From: Streptosporangium album | GTDB lineage: Bacteria > Actinomycetota > Actinomycetes > Streptosporangiales > Streptosporangiaceae | Assembly: GCF_014203795.1 (NCBI RefSeq) | Contig: NZ_JACHJU010000001.1 | Span: 1,674,001-1,738,000 of the forward strand | Length of the DNA: 64,000 bases | Reading direction: 5' to 3' | Shown here: piece by piece, positions 53,202-61,973 of the stretch | How the letters are laid out: each line of letters opens with the position of its first letter | How positions within the stretch are numbered: position 1 is the first letter of the stretch | Notes under the pieces: generated by a model | Database searches by the model: none | Seen by the model: only the letters and a program-made list of their open reading frames with translations | What the model was told of the DNA's origin: nothing | Position numbers and translations under genes: made by a program

Positions 53202-54197
53202 ATGAGCGACATCCTGGAGATCGCCCGGACGCAGGTCCTGGAGGAGGGCCGGGGGCTCGACGCCGCGCAGGTCCTGCGCTGCCTGGAGCTACCCGATGAC
53301 CGCCTCGCCGACCTGCTGGGGCTCGCCCACGAGGTGCGGATGAAGTGGTGCGGCCCCGAGGTGGAGGTCGAGGGGATCATCTCCCTCAAGACCGGCGGCT
53401 GCCCGGAGGACTGCCACTTCTGCTCCCAGTCGGGGCAGTTCTCCTCCCCGGTCCGCGCGGCCTGGCTGGACATCCCCTCCCTGGTCGAGGCGGCCAGGGA
53501 GACCGCGCAGACCGGGGCGACCGAGTTCTGCATCGTGGCCGCCGTGCGCGGGCCCGACCGGCGGCTGATGGACCAGGTCCGCGAGGGCGTCAAGGCGATC
53601 CGGGAGGCCGTGGACATCAACGTCGCCTGCTCGCTGGGCATGCTCACCCAGGCCCAGGTCGACGAACTGGCCGCCATCGGCGTGCACCGCTACAACCACA
53701 ACCTGGAGACCGCCAGGTCGCACTTCGAATCCGTCGTCACCACCCACACGTGGCAGGAGCGCTGGGACACCTGCCTGATGGTGCGCGAGGCAGGGATGGA
53801 GCTCTGCTGCGGGGGCATCGTGGGCATGGGCGAGAGCCTCGCACAGCGGGCGGAGTTCGCCGGGCAGCTCGGCGAGCTGGAGCCCGACGAGGTCCCGCTG
53901 AACTTCCTCAACCCCCGTCCCGGCACGCCCTTCGAGTCGCTGCCGCTCCTTGAGGGCTCCGAGGCGCTCAAGACCATCGCCGCCTTCCGGCTCGCGCTGC
54001 CCCGCACGATCCTGCGCTACGCCGGGGGCCGCGAGCTGACCCTGGGCGACCTGGGCACCCGTGACGGCATGCTCGGCGGGATCAACGCGATCATCGTGGG
54101 CAACTACCTGACCACGCTGGGCCGTACCGCCGAACGGGACCTCGGCCTGCTGGTGGACCTGAAGATGCCGATCAAGGCGCTCTCCGAGACCCTCTGA
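53202..54197 (+). CDS. bioB: Biotin synthase
   Basis: 331 residues. Radical-SAM motif CPEDCHFC (Cys67, 71, 74), auxiliary-cluster cysteines at 109 and 142 and a CC pair at 201-202 ([14 protein letters not shown]), and [13 protein letters not shown]. It inserts sulfur into dethiobiotin. Actinobacterial enzymes of this class work with the small protein BsaP, a probable homologue of which lies at 58171-58353. The bioD-bioB gap (138 bp) contains imperfect direct repeats of the type CGACCCTGGGCTCGTGC. Confidence 0.95.
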   Translation: MSDILEIARTQVLEEGRGLDAAQVLRCLELPDDRLADLLGLAHEVRMKWCGPEVEVEGIISLKTGGCPEDCHFCSQSGQFSSPVRAAWLDIPSLVEAARETAQTGATEFCIVAAVRGPDRRLMDQVREGVKAIREAVDINVACSLGMLTQAQVDELAAIGVHRYNHNLETARSHFESVVTTHTWQERWDTCLMVREAGMELCCGGIVGMGESLAQRAEFAGQLGELEPDEVPLNFLNPRPGTPFESLPLLEGSEALKTIAAFRLALPRTILRYAGGRELTLGDLGTRDGMLGGINAIIVGNYLTTLGRTAERDLGLLVDLKMPIKALSETL

Positions 54198-54327
54198 GCC
54201 CCTGCCGTCACAGACCTGCGGTGACCTGGTGGGCGACCGCCATCCAGGCCGCGTGGACCATGAAGGGGATGACCGGCCGGGCGACGGCGCCGGCGTGGAC
54301 ACCGGGCCGCGTGAGACGTCGCCCGCG

Positions 54328-54373
54328 CCGATGACCTCCGTCGGCGGAGGAACCCGCCCACGGAGGTCATCGG
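54328..54373 (+). terminator. Terminator downstream of bioB
   Basis: CCGATGACCTCCGT (54328-54341) pairs perfectly with 54360-54373, with extra pairing GGCGG/CCGCC inside the loop. It lies 131 bp after the bioB stop; the DNA between (54198-54327) holds no convincing gene. Confidence 0.7.
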
Positions 54374-54477
54374 CCATCGGGCGAGCACAATACGCGCCAA
54401 ACGCGTTAGGCGGAACGAATCTGGGCAGGGTGAAGAACCCCTGTCCGGCTAAGTGACTGACTGGTAGGTTGCGCGAT

Positions 54478-56130
54478 ATGGAGTCCCCGAAGCACGCAGG
54501 TGACATCGCCGTCGCCGTCTCCAAGGCCTACGGCATCGAGACCATGTTCACCCTGTCCGGCGGGCACGTCTTCCCGCTCTACGACGGGGCGGTCCACGAG
54601 GGCATGCCCATCCTTGACGTGCGGCACGAGCAGAGCGCGGTCTTCGCCGCCGAGGCGACCGCCCGGCTGACCCGCAGACCCGGCCTGGCCGTGCTCACGG
54701 CCGGACCCGGCGTCACCAACGGGGTCAGCGGCGTGGCCACCGCGCACTTCAACGGCTCCCCGGTCGTGGTCCTGGGCGGCCGGGCGCCGCAGTCGCGCTG
54801 GGGCTCGGGCGCGCTGCAGGAGATCGACCACCCGCCGCTGTTCGCTCCCATCACCAAGCTGGCCTTCACCGGCTCCGGCCCCGACTCGGTCGCCGAGGAC
54901 GTGGAGATGGCCTTCCGCACGGCCCTGGCCCCGCACCGCGGCCCGGTGTTCCTCGACTTCCACATGGACCACCTGTTCGCCGCCGCGCCCCCGCCCGACC
55001 ACATCACCGAGACGCTGACCCCCTCACCGCTGGAGCCCGACTTCGACGCCCTCGCCGGGATCGCCCGCCTGCTCGCCGAGGCCGAGCGCCCGGTGCTGGT
55101 GCTGGGCTCGGACGTGTGGATGGACCGCGCCGAGGAGGTGGCGCGGGCCTTCGCCGAGGAGTTCCGCCTGCCGGTCATCCCCAACGGCCAGGGTCGCGGC
55201 ATCCTGCCCGCCGGGCACGAGCTGCTGGTCACCCGGGCGCGCGGGCTCGCACTCACCCAGGCCGACCTGGTGATCGTCGCGGGCGCCCCGATGGACTTCC
55301 GCCTCGGCTACGGCTGGTTCGGCGGCAAGGACGGCGCCCCGCTCGCCAAGGTCGTCCACCTGGCCGACGCGCCGTCGCAGCTCACCACGCACATCGAGCC
55401 CTCCGGCGTCGCCGCCGGCGACCTGTCGCTGGTCTTCTGGGGGCTGGGTACGGCCTGCGAGCAGGCCGGCGTGTCGCCCGCGACCTACGCGCCGTGGCTG
55501 ACGAAGCTGTCGGAGGCGGCGGCCTCGGCCATCGCCTCCGACGCCGAACTGCTAGCCTCCGACGCCGATCCGATCCACCCGATGCGGATCTACGGCGAGC
55601 TGGCCAAGATCCTCGCCGACGACGCCGTGGTGATCGGCGACGGCGGCGACTTCGTCTCCTACGCGGGCAAATACGTCGAGCCCCAGAAGCCCGGCAACTG
55701 GCTCGACCCGGGCCCGTACGGCTGCCTGGGCACCGGCCTGGGCTACGCCATCGCCGCCCGGGTGGCCCGGCCCTCCTCCCAGGTAGTGCTGCTGCTCGGC
55801 GACGGCGCGGCCGGCTTCTCGCTGATGGACGTGGACACGCTCGTACGGCACCGCCTGCCGGTGGTGATGATCTGCGGCAACAACGGCATGTGGGGGCTGG
55901 AGAAGCACCCCATGCAGATGCTCTACGGCTACGACGTGGCCGCCGAGCTCCAGCCGCAGTGCCGCTACGACCAGGTGGTGACCGCGCTCGGCGGCGGCGG
56001 CGAGCTCGTCACCGACCCGTCGCAGATCGGCCCGGCGCTGCGCCGCGCATTCGACTCCGGCGTGCCGTACATGGTCAACATCGCCACCGACCCGTCGATC
56101 GCCTACCCCCGCACCACCACCGGCGTCTAG
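54478..56130 (+). CDS. Thiamine-diphosphate enzyme, acetolactate synthase large-subunit-like
   Basis: 550 residues from the ATG at 54478. N-terminal domain with the catalytic Glu in VRHEQSAVFAAEATARLT and GPGVTNGVSGVATAHFNGSP; middle domain ERPVLVLGSDVWMDRAEEVA; C-terminal ThDP motif LLLGDGAAGFSLMDVDTLVR with NN 26 residues on (MICGNNGMWGLE). This is the acetolactate synthase/oxalyl-CoA decarboxylase/glyoxylate carboligase superfamily and resembles IlvG-type paralogs of actinobacteria. There is no regulatory small subunit nearby, so it may not be the main AHAS of branched-chain amino acid synthesis. Confidence 0.82.
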   Translation: MESPKHAGDIAVAVSKAYGIETMFTLSGGHVFPLYDGAVHEGMPILDVRHEQSAVFAAEATARLTRRPGLAVLTAGPGVTNGVSGVATAHFNGSPVVVLGGRAPQSRWGSGALQEIDHPPLFAPITKLAFTGSGPDSVAEDVEMAFRTALAPHRGPVFLDFHMDHLFAAAPPPDHITETLTPSPLEPDFDALAGIARLLAEAERPVLVLGSDVWMDRAEEVARAFAEEFRLPVIPNGQGRGILPAGHELLVTRARGLALTQADLVIVAGAPMDFRLGYGWFGGKDGAPLAKVVHLADAPSQLTTHIEPSGVAAGDLSLVFWGLGTACEQAGVSPATYAPWLTKLSEAAASAIASDAELLASDADPIHPMRIYGELAKILADDAVVIGDGGDFVSYAGKYVEPQKPGNWLDPGPYGCLGTGLGYAIAARVARPSSQVVLLLGDGAAGFSLMDVDTLVRHRLPVVMICGNNGMWGLEKHPMQMLYGYDVAAELQPQCRYDQVVTALGGGGELVTDPSQIGPALRRAFDSGVPYMVNIATDPSIAYPRTTTGV

Positions 56131-56148
56131 CGGCCCCGGGCCGCTCCC

Positions 56149-56187
56149 GCGCCACCACCGCCGGCCAGGGGCCGCCGATGGTGGCGC
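56149..56187. terminator. Bidirectional terminator between the ThDP enzyme and the PASTA kinase
   Basis: GCGCCACCA (56149-56157) pairs with TGGTGGCGC (56179-56187) in the 66-bp gap between two converging genes. Confidence 0.6.
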
Positions 56188-56196
56188 GCCGCCGGG

Positions 56197-57801
56197 CTAG
56201 GAGCTGGGCGTCGGGGACGGGCTCGCGGTCGGGGGCGGCGAGGAGGGCACCGGGCACTTCTCGCTGCCGATGACGATCTCCACCGGCTTCCTGGGGTCCT
56301 GCATGGACCCGCCGACCGGGTGCTGCTCGACCACCTTCACGCACTGCGTGTAGTCGATGTCGGCGCTCTCGACGGTCTTCGCCTTCAGACCCGCCTTCTT
56401 GAGCTCGCTCTGGGCCGCATCCGGTGTCATGTCCATGACGTTCGGCACCCGCTTCTTCGGCACAGGCGTCGGGGTGGGAGTCGGCGTGGGCGTGGGCGTC
56501 GGGGTGGGGGTCGGCGTGGGCGTCGGAGTGGGGGTCGGTGTGCGGGTGACGCGCGACGGCCTGGCGGCCGTCGGGGTGACGATCGGCTTCGGCGTTCTCC
56601 GTGTCGCGGTCACGGTGGGCGTCGGCGACTCGCTCACGCTGGGAGAGGGGGAGGTCAACGGGGTTTCCTCCCCCGTGTTGGAGGCCGCCATCCCGTTGAT
56701 CGCCACGGTGACGAGGCCGACGCACATCACCCCCACCACCGCGGCCGCCGCCAGCACCCCGCCCTTACGCCGCGGCTTCTTCGCGGCGCGACGGCCACGC
56801 CCCTGCGGGACCGCCTCGGTGGCCGGGCCGGGCGACGGAGACGTCGCGGGCGGCACGGCCCCCTGCCAACCGGTCTGCGACGGCACGGCCCCCTGCCAGC
56901 CGGTCTGCCCTGCGGCGTCGGCGGGCGAGGCGGGCGAGATCGGCGGCAGCGCCCTCGGACCGGTCTCCGGCCCGAGGTTCGCCGCCTGCCTCGCGGCGGT
57001 GCTCATCGCGGCGGCGCTGGGGAAACGGCGGGCCGGGTCCTTGGACAGGGCGCGCTCCACCAGCGCCCGGACCGCCGGCGGGATGCGCGGCGGCAGGGGC
57101 GGCGGTTCCTCGCGGATGTGCTTGAGCGCGATCGTGACCGGGGTGTCACCGTCGAAAGGCCGCTGCCCGGCCAGACACTCGTAGGCCACCACGCCCAGGG
57201 CGTAGATGTCCACGGCGAAGGTGACCGGCGCGCCCTCGGCCTGCTCGGGCGCGCAGTAGGCGGCGGTGCCGAGCACCATGCCCGCGTCGGTCAGTCTGCT
57301 GGCCGCGTCCGACCTGGCGATGCCGAAGTCGGTGAGCACGAGCGTGCCGTCGGCGCGCACCAGCAGGTTGCCGGGCTTGATGTCGCGGTGGACGATGCCC
57401 TGGTCATGCACCGCCTGCATGGCCGAGGCCGCCTGCGCGATGAGCTCCATCGCGGGACCGGGAGCGATGCTCCCCAGCCGTCCGAGCAGCCGGTCCAGCG
57501 GCTCCCCGTCGACGAACTTCATTACCAGGTATGCCGTCGCCCCCGCGCCGGGCACCTCGTGAATCCCGTAGTCGTAGACGTCGACGACCCCGGGATGGTT
57601 GATCGTGGCCATCGCCCGGGCCTCGCCCTGGAAGCGCACCAGGAAGCCCGGAGCGTCGGTACGGCCCGGAAGCAGCACCTTGACGGCGACGGTGCGGGCC
57701 AGGACGATGTCCTCACCTCGCCACACTTCGCCCATACCGCCGGCGCCGATGCGGGTATCCAAGCGATACCGCCCCGCCAGCGTCGTGCCTTGGGCCACCA
57801 T
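56197..57801 (-). CDS. Ser/Thr protein kinase with one PASTA domain
   Basis: 534 residues from the ATG at 57801 (GGGGGAG upstream). Kinase domain about 12-270: IGAGGMGEVWRG, Lys41 (VAVKVLL), HRDIKPGN with Asp140, DFG 158-160, GTAAYCAPEQAEG. A spacer repeats QTGWQGAVP twice (about 299-317), a basic patch precedes the membrane helix (about 348-369), then a Ser/Thr/Pro stalk with 13 TP pairs (421-446), one PASTA domain (452-514: RVPNVMDMTPDAAQSELKKA) and a Pro-rich end. PknB-like kinases bind muropeptides through PASTA and control growth and division; with only one PASTA the ligand binding may be weaker. Confidence 0.93.
   Translation of the reverse strand: MVAQGTTLAGRYRLDTRIGAGGMGEVWRGEDIVLARTVAVKVLLPGRTDAPGFLVRFQGEARAMATINHPGVVDVYDYGIHEVPGAGATAYLVMKFVDGEPLDRLLGRLGSIAPGPAMELIAQAASAMQAVHDQGIVHRDIKPGNLLVRADGTLVLTDFGIARSDAASRLTDAGMVLGTAAYCAPEQAEGAPVTFAVDIYALGVVAYECLAGQRPFDGDTPVTIALKHIREEPPPLPPRIPPAVRALVERALSKDPARRFPSAAAMSTAARQAANLGPETGPRALPPISPASPADAAGQTGWQGAVPSQTGWQGAVPPATSPSPGPATEAVPQGRGRRAAKKPRRKGGVLAAAAVVGVMCVGLVTVAINGMAASNTGEETPLTSPSPSVSESPTPTVTATRRTPKPIVTPTAARPSRVTRTPTPTPTPTPTPTPTPTPTPTPTPTPVPKKRVPNVMDMTPDAAQSELKKAGLKAKTVESADIDYTQCVKVVEQHPVGGSMQDPRKPVEIVIGSEKCPVPSSPPPTASPSPTPSS
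56464..56541 (-). repeat. Coding (Thr-Pro)13 microsatellite-like repeat
   Basis: 78 bp of imperfect 6-bp repeats encode TPTPTP... in the extracellular stalk of the PASTA kinase. Length is likely to vary between strains by slippage. The same DNA reads as Gly-Val repeats on the other strand, which is not a gene. Confidence 0.85.
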
Positions 57802-58170
57802 GACTCCCCCGTAACCCTCTCCGTTCCCGCCCCAGGGCTCTCCAACAAAGCGGATTTGTATCGCATCGACGTCACGACGACGTAACGGACCCCTGCGAGC
57901 CGCATGCCCCACAAACAAGACGCGTGCCGTAGCATCGCACAAAACTCAGCACTTTTAGGTGCACTTGTATAGGTTGCATCCCTTTACGGCAGGGGCGTCG
58001 GTGATCACCGGTGATGTCGATTGGCGCCGGGCCACCACAACGGCGGCGACCACAGGTCCGCGACCAGACTCCGTCGTTCAAAGATCCCTAAAGGTAGGCA
58101 TGCAAAGCCTAAATCTACTCACAGAAGAGCGGTGTTCCATCCGTCCGGGAGGGGCCGGCGGGCGAGGGCC
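57802..58170. promoter_or_regulatory. Intergenic region upstream of the PASTA kinase
   Basis: 369 bp without a supported gene. It contains a 12-bp perfect palindrome ATCACCGGTGAT at 58004-58015 and lower-GC stretches around 57940-57985 and 58080-58130 that may hold the kinase promoter. No terminator for the preceding small gene is evident. Confidence 0.35.
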
Positions 58171-58353
58171 TCAGCCGCTCACCGAACCGTGCTCCACGCA
58201 GCGCGCCGACCACCCGCCGGGGGTCACCTGGACCACCATCCGGCGGCGGCAGCGGGCGCAGTAGCGCGGCGGCTCCATCGTCCTCGCGGCGAGACAGCCC
58301 GCGTGGTCGCCCTCGGTGGCCGGACGGCCACAGTGATCGCAGTAGGAGGTCAC
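58171..58353 (-). CDS. BsaP-like biotin synthase auxiliary small zinc-ribbon protein
   Basis: 60 residues, GTG start. Three Cys pairs: [37 protein letters not shown] and ARCVEHG. This pattern, including PPRYCxxCxRRMxVQVxPxGWxARCxxHG, matches the small protein encoded beside bioB in mycobacteria (Rv1590 type), the auxiliary protein needed by actinobacterial biotin synthases. Here it is 4 kb from bioB and on the other strand. It may bind a metal cluster through these cysteines. Confidence 0.7.
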   Translation of the reverse strand: MTSYCDHCGRPATEGDHAGCLAARTMEPPRYCARCRRRMVVQVTPGGWSARCVEHGSVSG

Positions 58354-58364
58354 GGGATCACCCT

Positions 58365-58757
58365 ATGCTGACGGCCATGACGCTCACTCCCGGTCTGCGC
58401 GCCCAGCTCCTCATCATGGTCGAGAGGGGGGACACCGCGACGAAGATCGGCAGTGGAGACGTTCCCGTGCTGGCCACCCCTCGCGTGCTGGCCCTCGCCG
58501 AGCAGGCCACCGTCCAGGCGGTCACCGGTGCCCTGGACCCCGGCCAGACGTCCGTGGGCACCAAGGTCGCCCTGGAACACCTGGCGGCCAGCCCGGTGGG
58601 CACCCACGTCGAGGTCACCGCCGAGCTCACCGAGGTCGACGGCCGCCGCCTGGTCTTCGCCTTCACCGCCCGCGACCGGCACACCACCGTCGCGACCGGC
58701 ACGATCGAGCGTGTGGTCGTCGACCGCGAACGCTTCCTCGCCAGGCTCTCCCGCTGA
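58365..58757 (+). CDS. Hotdog-fold thioesterase (FlK-like)
   Basis: 130 residues (or 126 from the ATG at 58377). Conserved VLATPRVLALAEQATVQAVT (catalytic Glu in the helix), GQTSVGTKVALEHLAASPVG (Thr and His) and VEVTAELTEVDGRRLVFAFT. This set is typical of the fluoroacetyl-CoA thioesterase-like family that hydrolyses small or aberrant acyl-CoAs. It is divergent from the BsaP-like gene with only 11 bp between starts, so their 5' control regions overlap each other's coding sequence. Confidence 0.82.
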   Translation: MLTAMTLTPGLRAQLLIMVERGDTATKIGSGDVPVLATPRVLALAEQATVQAVTGALDPGQTSVGTKVALEHLAASPVGTHVEVTAELTEVDGRRLVFAFTARDRHTTVATGTIERVVVDRERFLARLSR

Positions 58758-58883
58758 CCGCCCAACCCGTCCACCGCCCTCATCCGTCCTCCCGGACACC
58801 GCCGGGCCGATCCGCGCACACGACGCTCTCCCGCCCCTTCCGGTATGGCGAGAGCCCGCGCGGCGGCACGGCGCCCGGCCGGA

Positions 58884-59096
58884 CTACTCGATGACCGCGA
58901 TGAGGTCGCCCTCCTGGATGACGTCACCCTCGGCGACCTTGAGCTCGGCGATCACACCGTCGTCCTCGGCGATGACAGGGATCTCCATCTTCATCGACTC
59001 AAGGATGACCAGGGTGTCGCCGTCCTCGACGGTGTCGCCCTGGGCGACCAGGACTTTCCAGACATTAGCCACCATCTCGGCGCGTACCTCAGCCAC
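58884..59096 (-). CDS. Small biotinylated carrier protein (TB7.3/BCCP type)
   Basis: 70 residues forming a single biotinyl domain: MAEVRAEMVANVWKVLVAQG, biotin attachment Lys36 in ESMKMEIPV, and VAEGDVIQEGDLIAVIE. It matches the free-standing biotinylated protein TB7.3 of mycobacteria in size and sequence. It follows a biotin carboxylase gene by 49 bp on the same strand; together they can carry out the ATP-dependent carboxylation half-reaction of an acyl-CoA carboxylase. No carboxyltransferase gene is in the window. Confidence 0.93.
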   Translation of the reverse strand: MAEVRAEMVANVWKVLVAQGDTVEDGDTLVILESMKMEIPVIAEDDGVIAELKVAEGDVIQEGDLIAVIE

Positions 59097-59145
59097 CGGA
59101 CACTCCCATCAATCGCTGTGATCCAACTGTGCCAGACCGGCCTGC

Positions 59146-60477
59146 TCATGCCCTCATGCGAGCCACAAGTCCGGTGTCGTAGTTACCGCCGACGAACTCG
59201 GGGTGCTCCAGCAGCTCCACGCAGAACGGCAGGTTGCTCTTGGGGCCCGTGACCGTGAAGTCCGCCACGGCCCGCCGGGCGCGCTCCAGAGCCTCGGCCC
59301 GCGTCTCCCCGTACACGCACAGCTTGGCCATGAGCGGGTCGTAGAACGGCGTGACCGTGTTCCCGTCCGTGTAACCGGAATCCACCCGGACGCCCTCACC
59401 CGACGGCTCCACCCAGAAATCGATCTTCCCCGGTCCCGGGAAGAACCGCTTGGGGTCCTCGGCGTAGACCCGGAACTCGATCGCGTGACCGTGTGCGACC
59501 TGCGGGGGCACCGTCTCCTCGCCCGCGGCGATGCGCAGCTGCTGCTCGACGAGGTCCACGCCGGTGACCAGCTCGGTCACCGGATGCTCCACCTGGAGCC
59601 GGGTGTTCATCTCCAGGAACACGAAGTCCTGACGGTCGGCGTCCACCAGGCACTCCACGGTCCCGGCGCCGAGATACCCGACGGCCTCGCCCGCGCGCAC
59701 GGCGGCGGCCAGCATGCGCTCCCGCAGCTCCGGGGTGATGCCGGGGGACGGCGTCTCCTCCACGATCTTCTGGTGGCGGCGCTGCACCGAGCAGTCACGC
59801 TCGCCCAGCGCGACCACCGTGCCGTCCGCGAGGCCGAGGATCTGCACCTCGACGTGACGAGCACGCTCGATATAGCGTTCCAGCAGGATCGCGGACGTCC
59901 CACCGAACCGCGAGGCGGCCCTGGACGCCTGCTCGAAGGCCTTGGCCAGCCCGGCCTCGTCACGGGCGACGCCCATCCCGATGCCGCCCCCGCCGCCCGC
60001 CGTCTTGACCATGACCGGATAGCCGATCCCGGCGGCGGCCACCACGGCCTCCTCCAGTCCGGTGACCGGCTCGCGGGTCCCGGCGGCCACGGGCACACCC
60101 GCCGCCTCCATCAGGTTCCGGGCGTTGATCTTGTCGCCCATCCGCTCGATCGCTTCGGGCGAGGGTCCGATCCAGGTCATGCCCGCGTCGATGACGGACC
60201 GGGCGAACCCGGCGTTCTCCGAGAAGAACCCGTAGCCCGGGTGAACGGCCTGAGCACCCGACTCGCGAGCGGCCTCAAGCACCTTGGCGGCGTCGAGGTA
60301 GCTCTGCGCCGGATTGGCCGGCCCCAGGAAGACCGCCTCGTCCGCCTCCCGGACGAACGGCAGGTCCGCGTCGGCCTCGGAATACACCGCGATGGCCCGT
60401 AGTCCCATGCGCTGGACCGTGCGGATGATTCGCCGTGCGATTTCGCCACGGTTCGCTATCAGAACAGACTCGAACAC
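59146..60477 (-). CDS. Biotin carboxylase subunit of an acyl-CoA carboxylase
   Basis: 443 residues, GTG start with AAAGGGGG upstream. ATP-grasp enzyme with FESVLIANRGEIARRIIRTV, AVHPGYGFFSENAGFARSVI, VMVKTAGGGGGIGMGVA (ATP loop), RDCSVQRRHQKIVEETPSP, FVFLEMNTRLQVEHPVTELV and GHAIEFRVYAEDP. It ends after the biotin carboxylase domain, without a fused BCCP, and is followed by the separate small carrier. It supplies carboxybiotin for acetyl- or propionyl-CoA carboxylation. Confidence 0.95.
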   Translation of the reverse strand: MFESVLIANRGEIARRIIRTVQRMGLRAIAVYSEADADLPFVREADEAVFLGPANPAQSYLDAAKVLEAARESGAQAVHPGYGFFSENAGFARSVIDAGMTWIGPSPEAIERMGDKINARNLMEAAGVPVAAGTREPVTGLEEAVVAAAGIGYPVMVKTAGGGGGIGMGVARDEAGLAKAFEQASRAASRFGGTSAILLERYIERARHVEVQILGLADGTVVALGERDCSVQRRHQKIVEETPSPGITPELRERMLAAAVRAGEAVGYLGAGTVECLVDADRQDFVFLEMNTRLQVEHPVTELVTGVDLVEQQLRIAAGEETVPPQVAHGHAIEFRVYAEDPKRFFPGPGKIDFWVEPSGEGVRVDSGYTDGNTVTPFYDPLMAKLCVYGETRAEALERARRAVADFTVTGPKSNLPFCVELLEHPEFVGGNYDTGLVARMRA

Positions 60478-60634
60478 GTTGGTGGCCCCCTTTCGACCGC
60501 TCCACCTTATGACCGAGGTCCGGATCCAACCGTTCGCCCGAAACCACCGATCGCGGCGGGGCGATCTGTAGGAAACCCACAACTGTGCGCGATCGCCCCC
60601 TCCACGGGAGCCCAGCCGGAGCCGGAAGCCCTTC

Positions 60635-61918
60635 TCAGAGCCGGTAAGCCGGAGTCAGCCTGTCGATGACGCGGGTCATGGCCCCGACGACCGCCTGGTC
60701 ATATTCCTCACCGGCGGAGAGGCAGAGCCGTTCGAGAGCGGCCCCCGCGCGGTCCCGGTCGGTAGAGCCGCCGATCAGGTCGTCGTAGGCGTTGGTCACC
60801 TTGATGATCCGGCTGGCCAGCGGCGGTGTCTCGGCACAGGAGTCGCACTGACGGCGGACGATCTCAGCCACCCGGTCCAGCACACCGGTCTGCCGGATGA
60901 CCTCCGCGCCGAGCTCGGCGATACGGCGGGCCTGCTCGGGGTCGGTGAGCACCGTGGCACCGCCGGGGATCGGGTCGCGCAGCGAAAGCTGGCCGATGTC
61001 ATGCATGAGCGCGGCGTACTCCAGCTCCAGCAGCTCGGGCTCGGCCAGGCCGAGCTCCCGCCCGACCGCGACCGCCAGACGGCTCACCCGGCGCGAGTGC
61101 CCCGGCTCGACGTAGCCGCCGACCTCCGTGACCCGGGACAGCGCCCGGACCGTCTGCAGGTAGGTCGCCCGGATCCCGGCGTACTTCCGGAACGCGACCT
61201 GGGTGACCAGCAGCGGCGCGGCGAAGACCAGCAGCGCCGCCATGCCCATGCTGTGCGAGGCGAGCGCGAGCAGGATGCCCGAGGCGGCGACGGCGGCCCA
61301 GAGCGGCGCCGCCATCCGCACCTCGTCGTGGATCGCCACGCCGAAGGCGGCGCGCACCTGCTCGGCCCGGAGCACGGCGGCCAGCACCACGTCCACCAGC
61401 GCCATGACCAGGATCAGCGCGGCCATCACACCGAGCGCGGGCCACCAGCTCCCCTCGGCCCCCTTCGTCAGGCCGGACAGCGGCCCCGCCAGCGGCCGGT
61501 AGGCCAGGGCCAGCAGCGCCCCGGTCAGCAGCCTGCGCGCCATCGCGTCCAGCCGGGGCGGGCGGCCCACCGCCAGGTGCGGCAGCGCACCGGCGGCCAT
61601 GCCCACCGTCAACACCGCGACGACCTGGAACGCCGAATGCCGCACCGGCACGTCGCCCATGTCCAGCAGCAGGGTGTAGCCCAGCGCGGCGGCCGCGCCG
61701 ATCGGCGCCACCTCCCGGTTGCCCGGCATCGTGAGCCTGGCCAGCTCCCCCGCCGCGATCAGCGCGCCGAAGCCGATGGCGATCTCCGGGTCGAGCAGTC
61801 CGACCGCGACGGTGTGGGCCACCCCCGCCACCGCCAGCAGCCCTGTCGCGCAGATCAGCAGGAGCTGTCCCGAGTCGAGCCGCTGGAACGCCCGCGTCGT
61901 GGCGACAGGACCGCTCAC
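60635..61918 (-). CDS. Membrane HD-domain protein with degenerate GYP motif
   Basis: 427 residues with about eight hydrophobic segments in the first 240. The C-terminal HD domain has GHSRRVSRLAVAVGRELGL and YAALMHDIGQLSLRDP (His306-Asp307). The HHExxDGxGYP signature that defines c-di-GMP phosphodiesterases is absent: after LAELGAEVIRQTG-like sequence it reads EIVRRQCDSCAETPPLASRI. It is the second gene, 55 bp after a canonical HD-GYP gene of the same layout. It is likely a diverged or regulatory paralog. Confidence 0.82.
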   Translation of the reverse strand: MSGPVATTRAFQRLDSGQLLLICATGLLAVAGVAHTVAVGLLDPEIAIGFGALIAAGELARLTMPGNREVAPIGAAAALGYTLLLDMGDVPVRHSAFQVVAVLTVGMAAGALPHLAVGRPPRLDAMARRLLTGALLALAYRPLAGPLSGLTKGAEGSWWPALGVMAALILVMALVDVVLAAVLRAEQVRAAFGVAIHDEVRMAAPLWAAVAASGILLALASHSMGMAALLVFAAPLLVTQVAFRKYAGIRATYLQTVRALSRVTEVGGYVEPGHSRRVSRLAVAVGRELGLAEPELLELEYAALMHDIGQLSLRDPIPGGATVLTDPEQARRIAELGAEVIRQTGVLDRVAEIVRRQCDSCAETPPLASRIIKVTNAYDDLIGGSTDRDRAGAALERLCLSAGEEYDQAVVGAMTRVIDRLTPAYRL

Positions 61919-61973
61919 CGCTCCCTACCCATGGCCGTGCCCGCCTTCTCGCTCGCTCCGCCCGTCCGGCGGC

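Noticed and set aside
54198..54330. Minus-strand frame ending VIPFMVHAAWMAVAHQVTAGL that could be the C-terminus of a membrane protein after bioB
   Set aside because: No start codon, no upstream domain and too short to name; it may be debris but I cannot support it.
53289..54524. 411-codon minus-strand frame opposite bioB
   Set aside because: Composition (Gly, Gln, Leu, His runs) mirrors bioB codons and no domain is recognisable; bioB is certain.
56464..56541. Repeat considered as a CRISPR-like or regulatory array
   Set aside because: Units are 6 bp, contiguous and coding for TP pairs; there are no spacers.
56357..57184. Plus-strand frame with repeated Gly-Val
   Set aside because: It is the complement of the Thr-Pro stalk of the PASTA kinase, not a gene.
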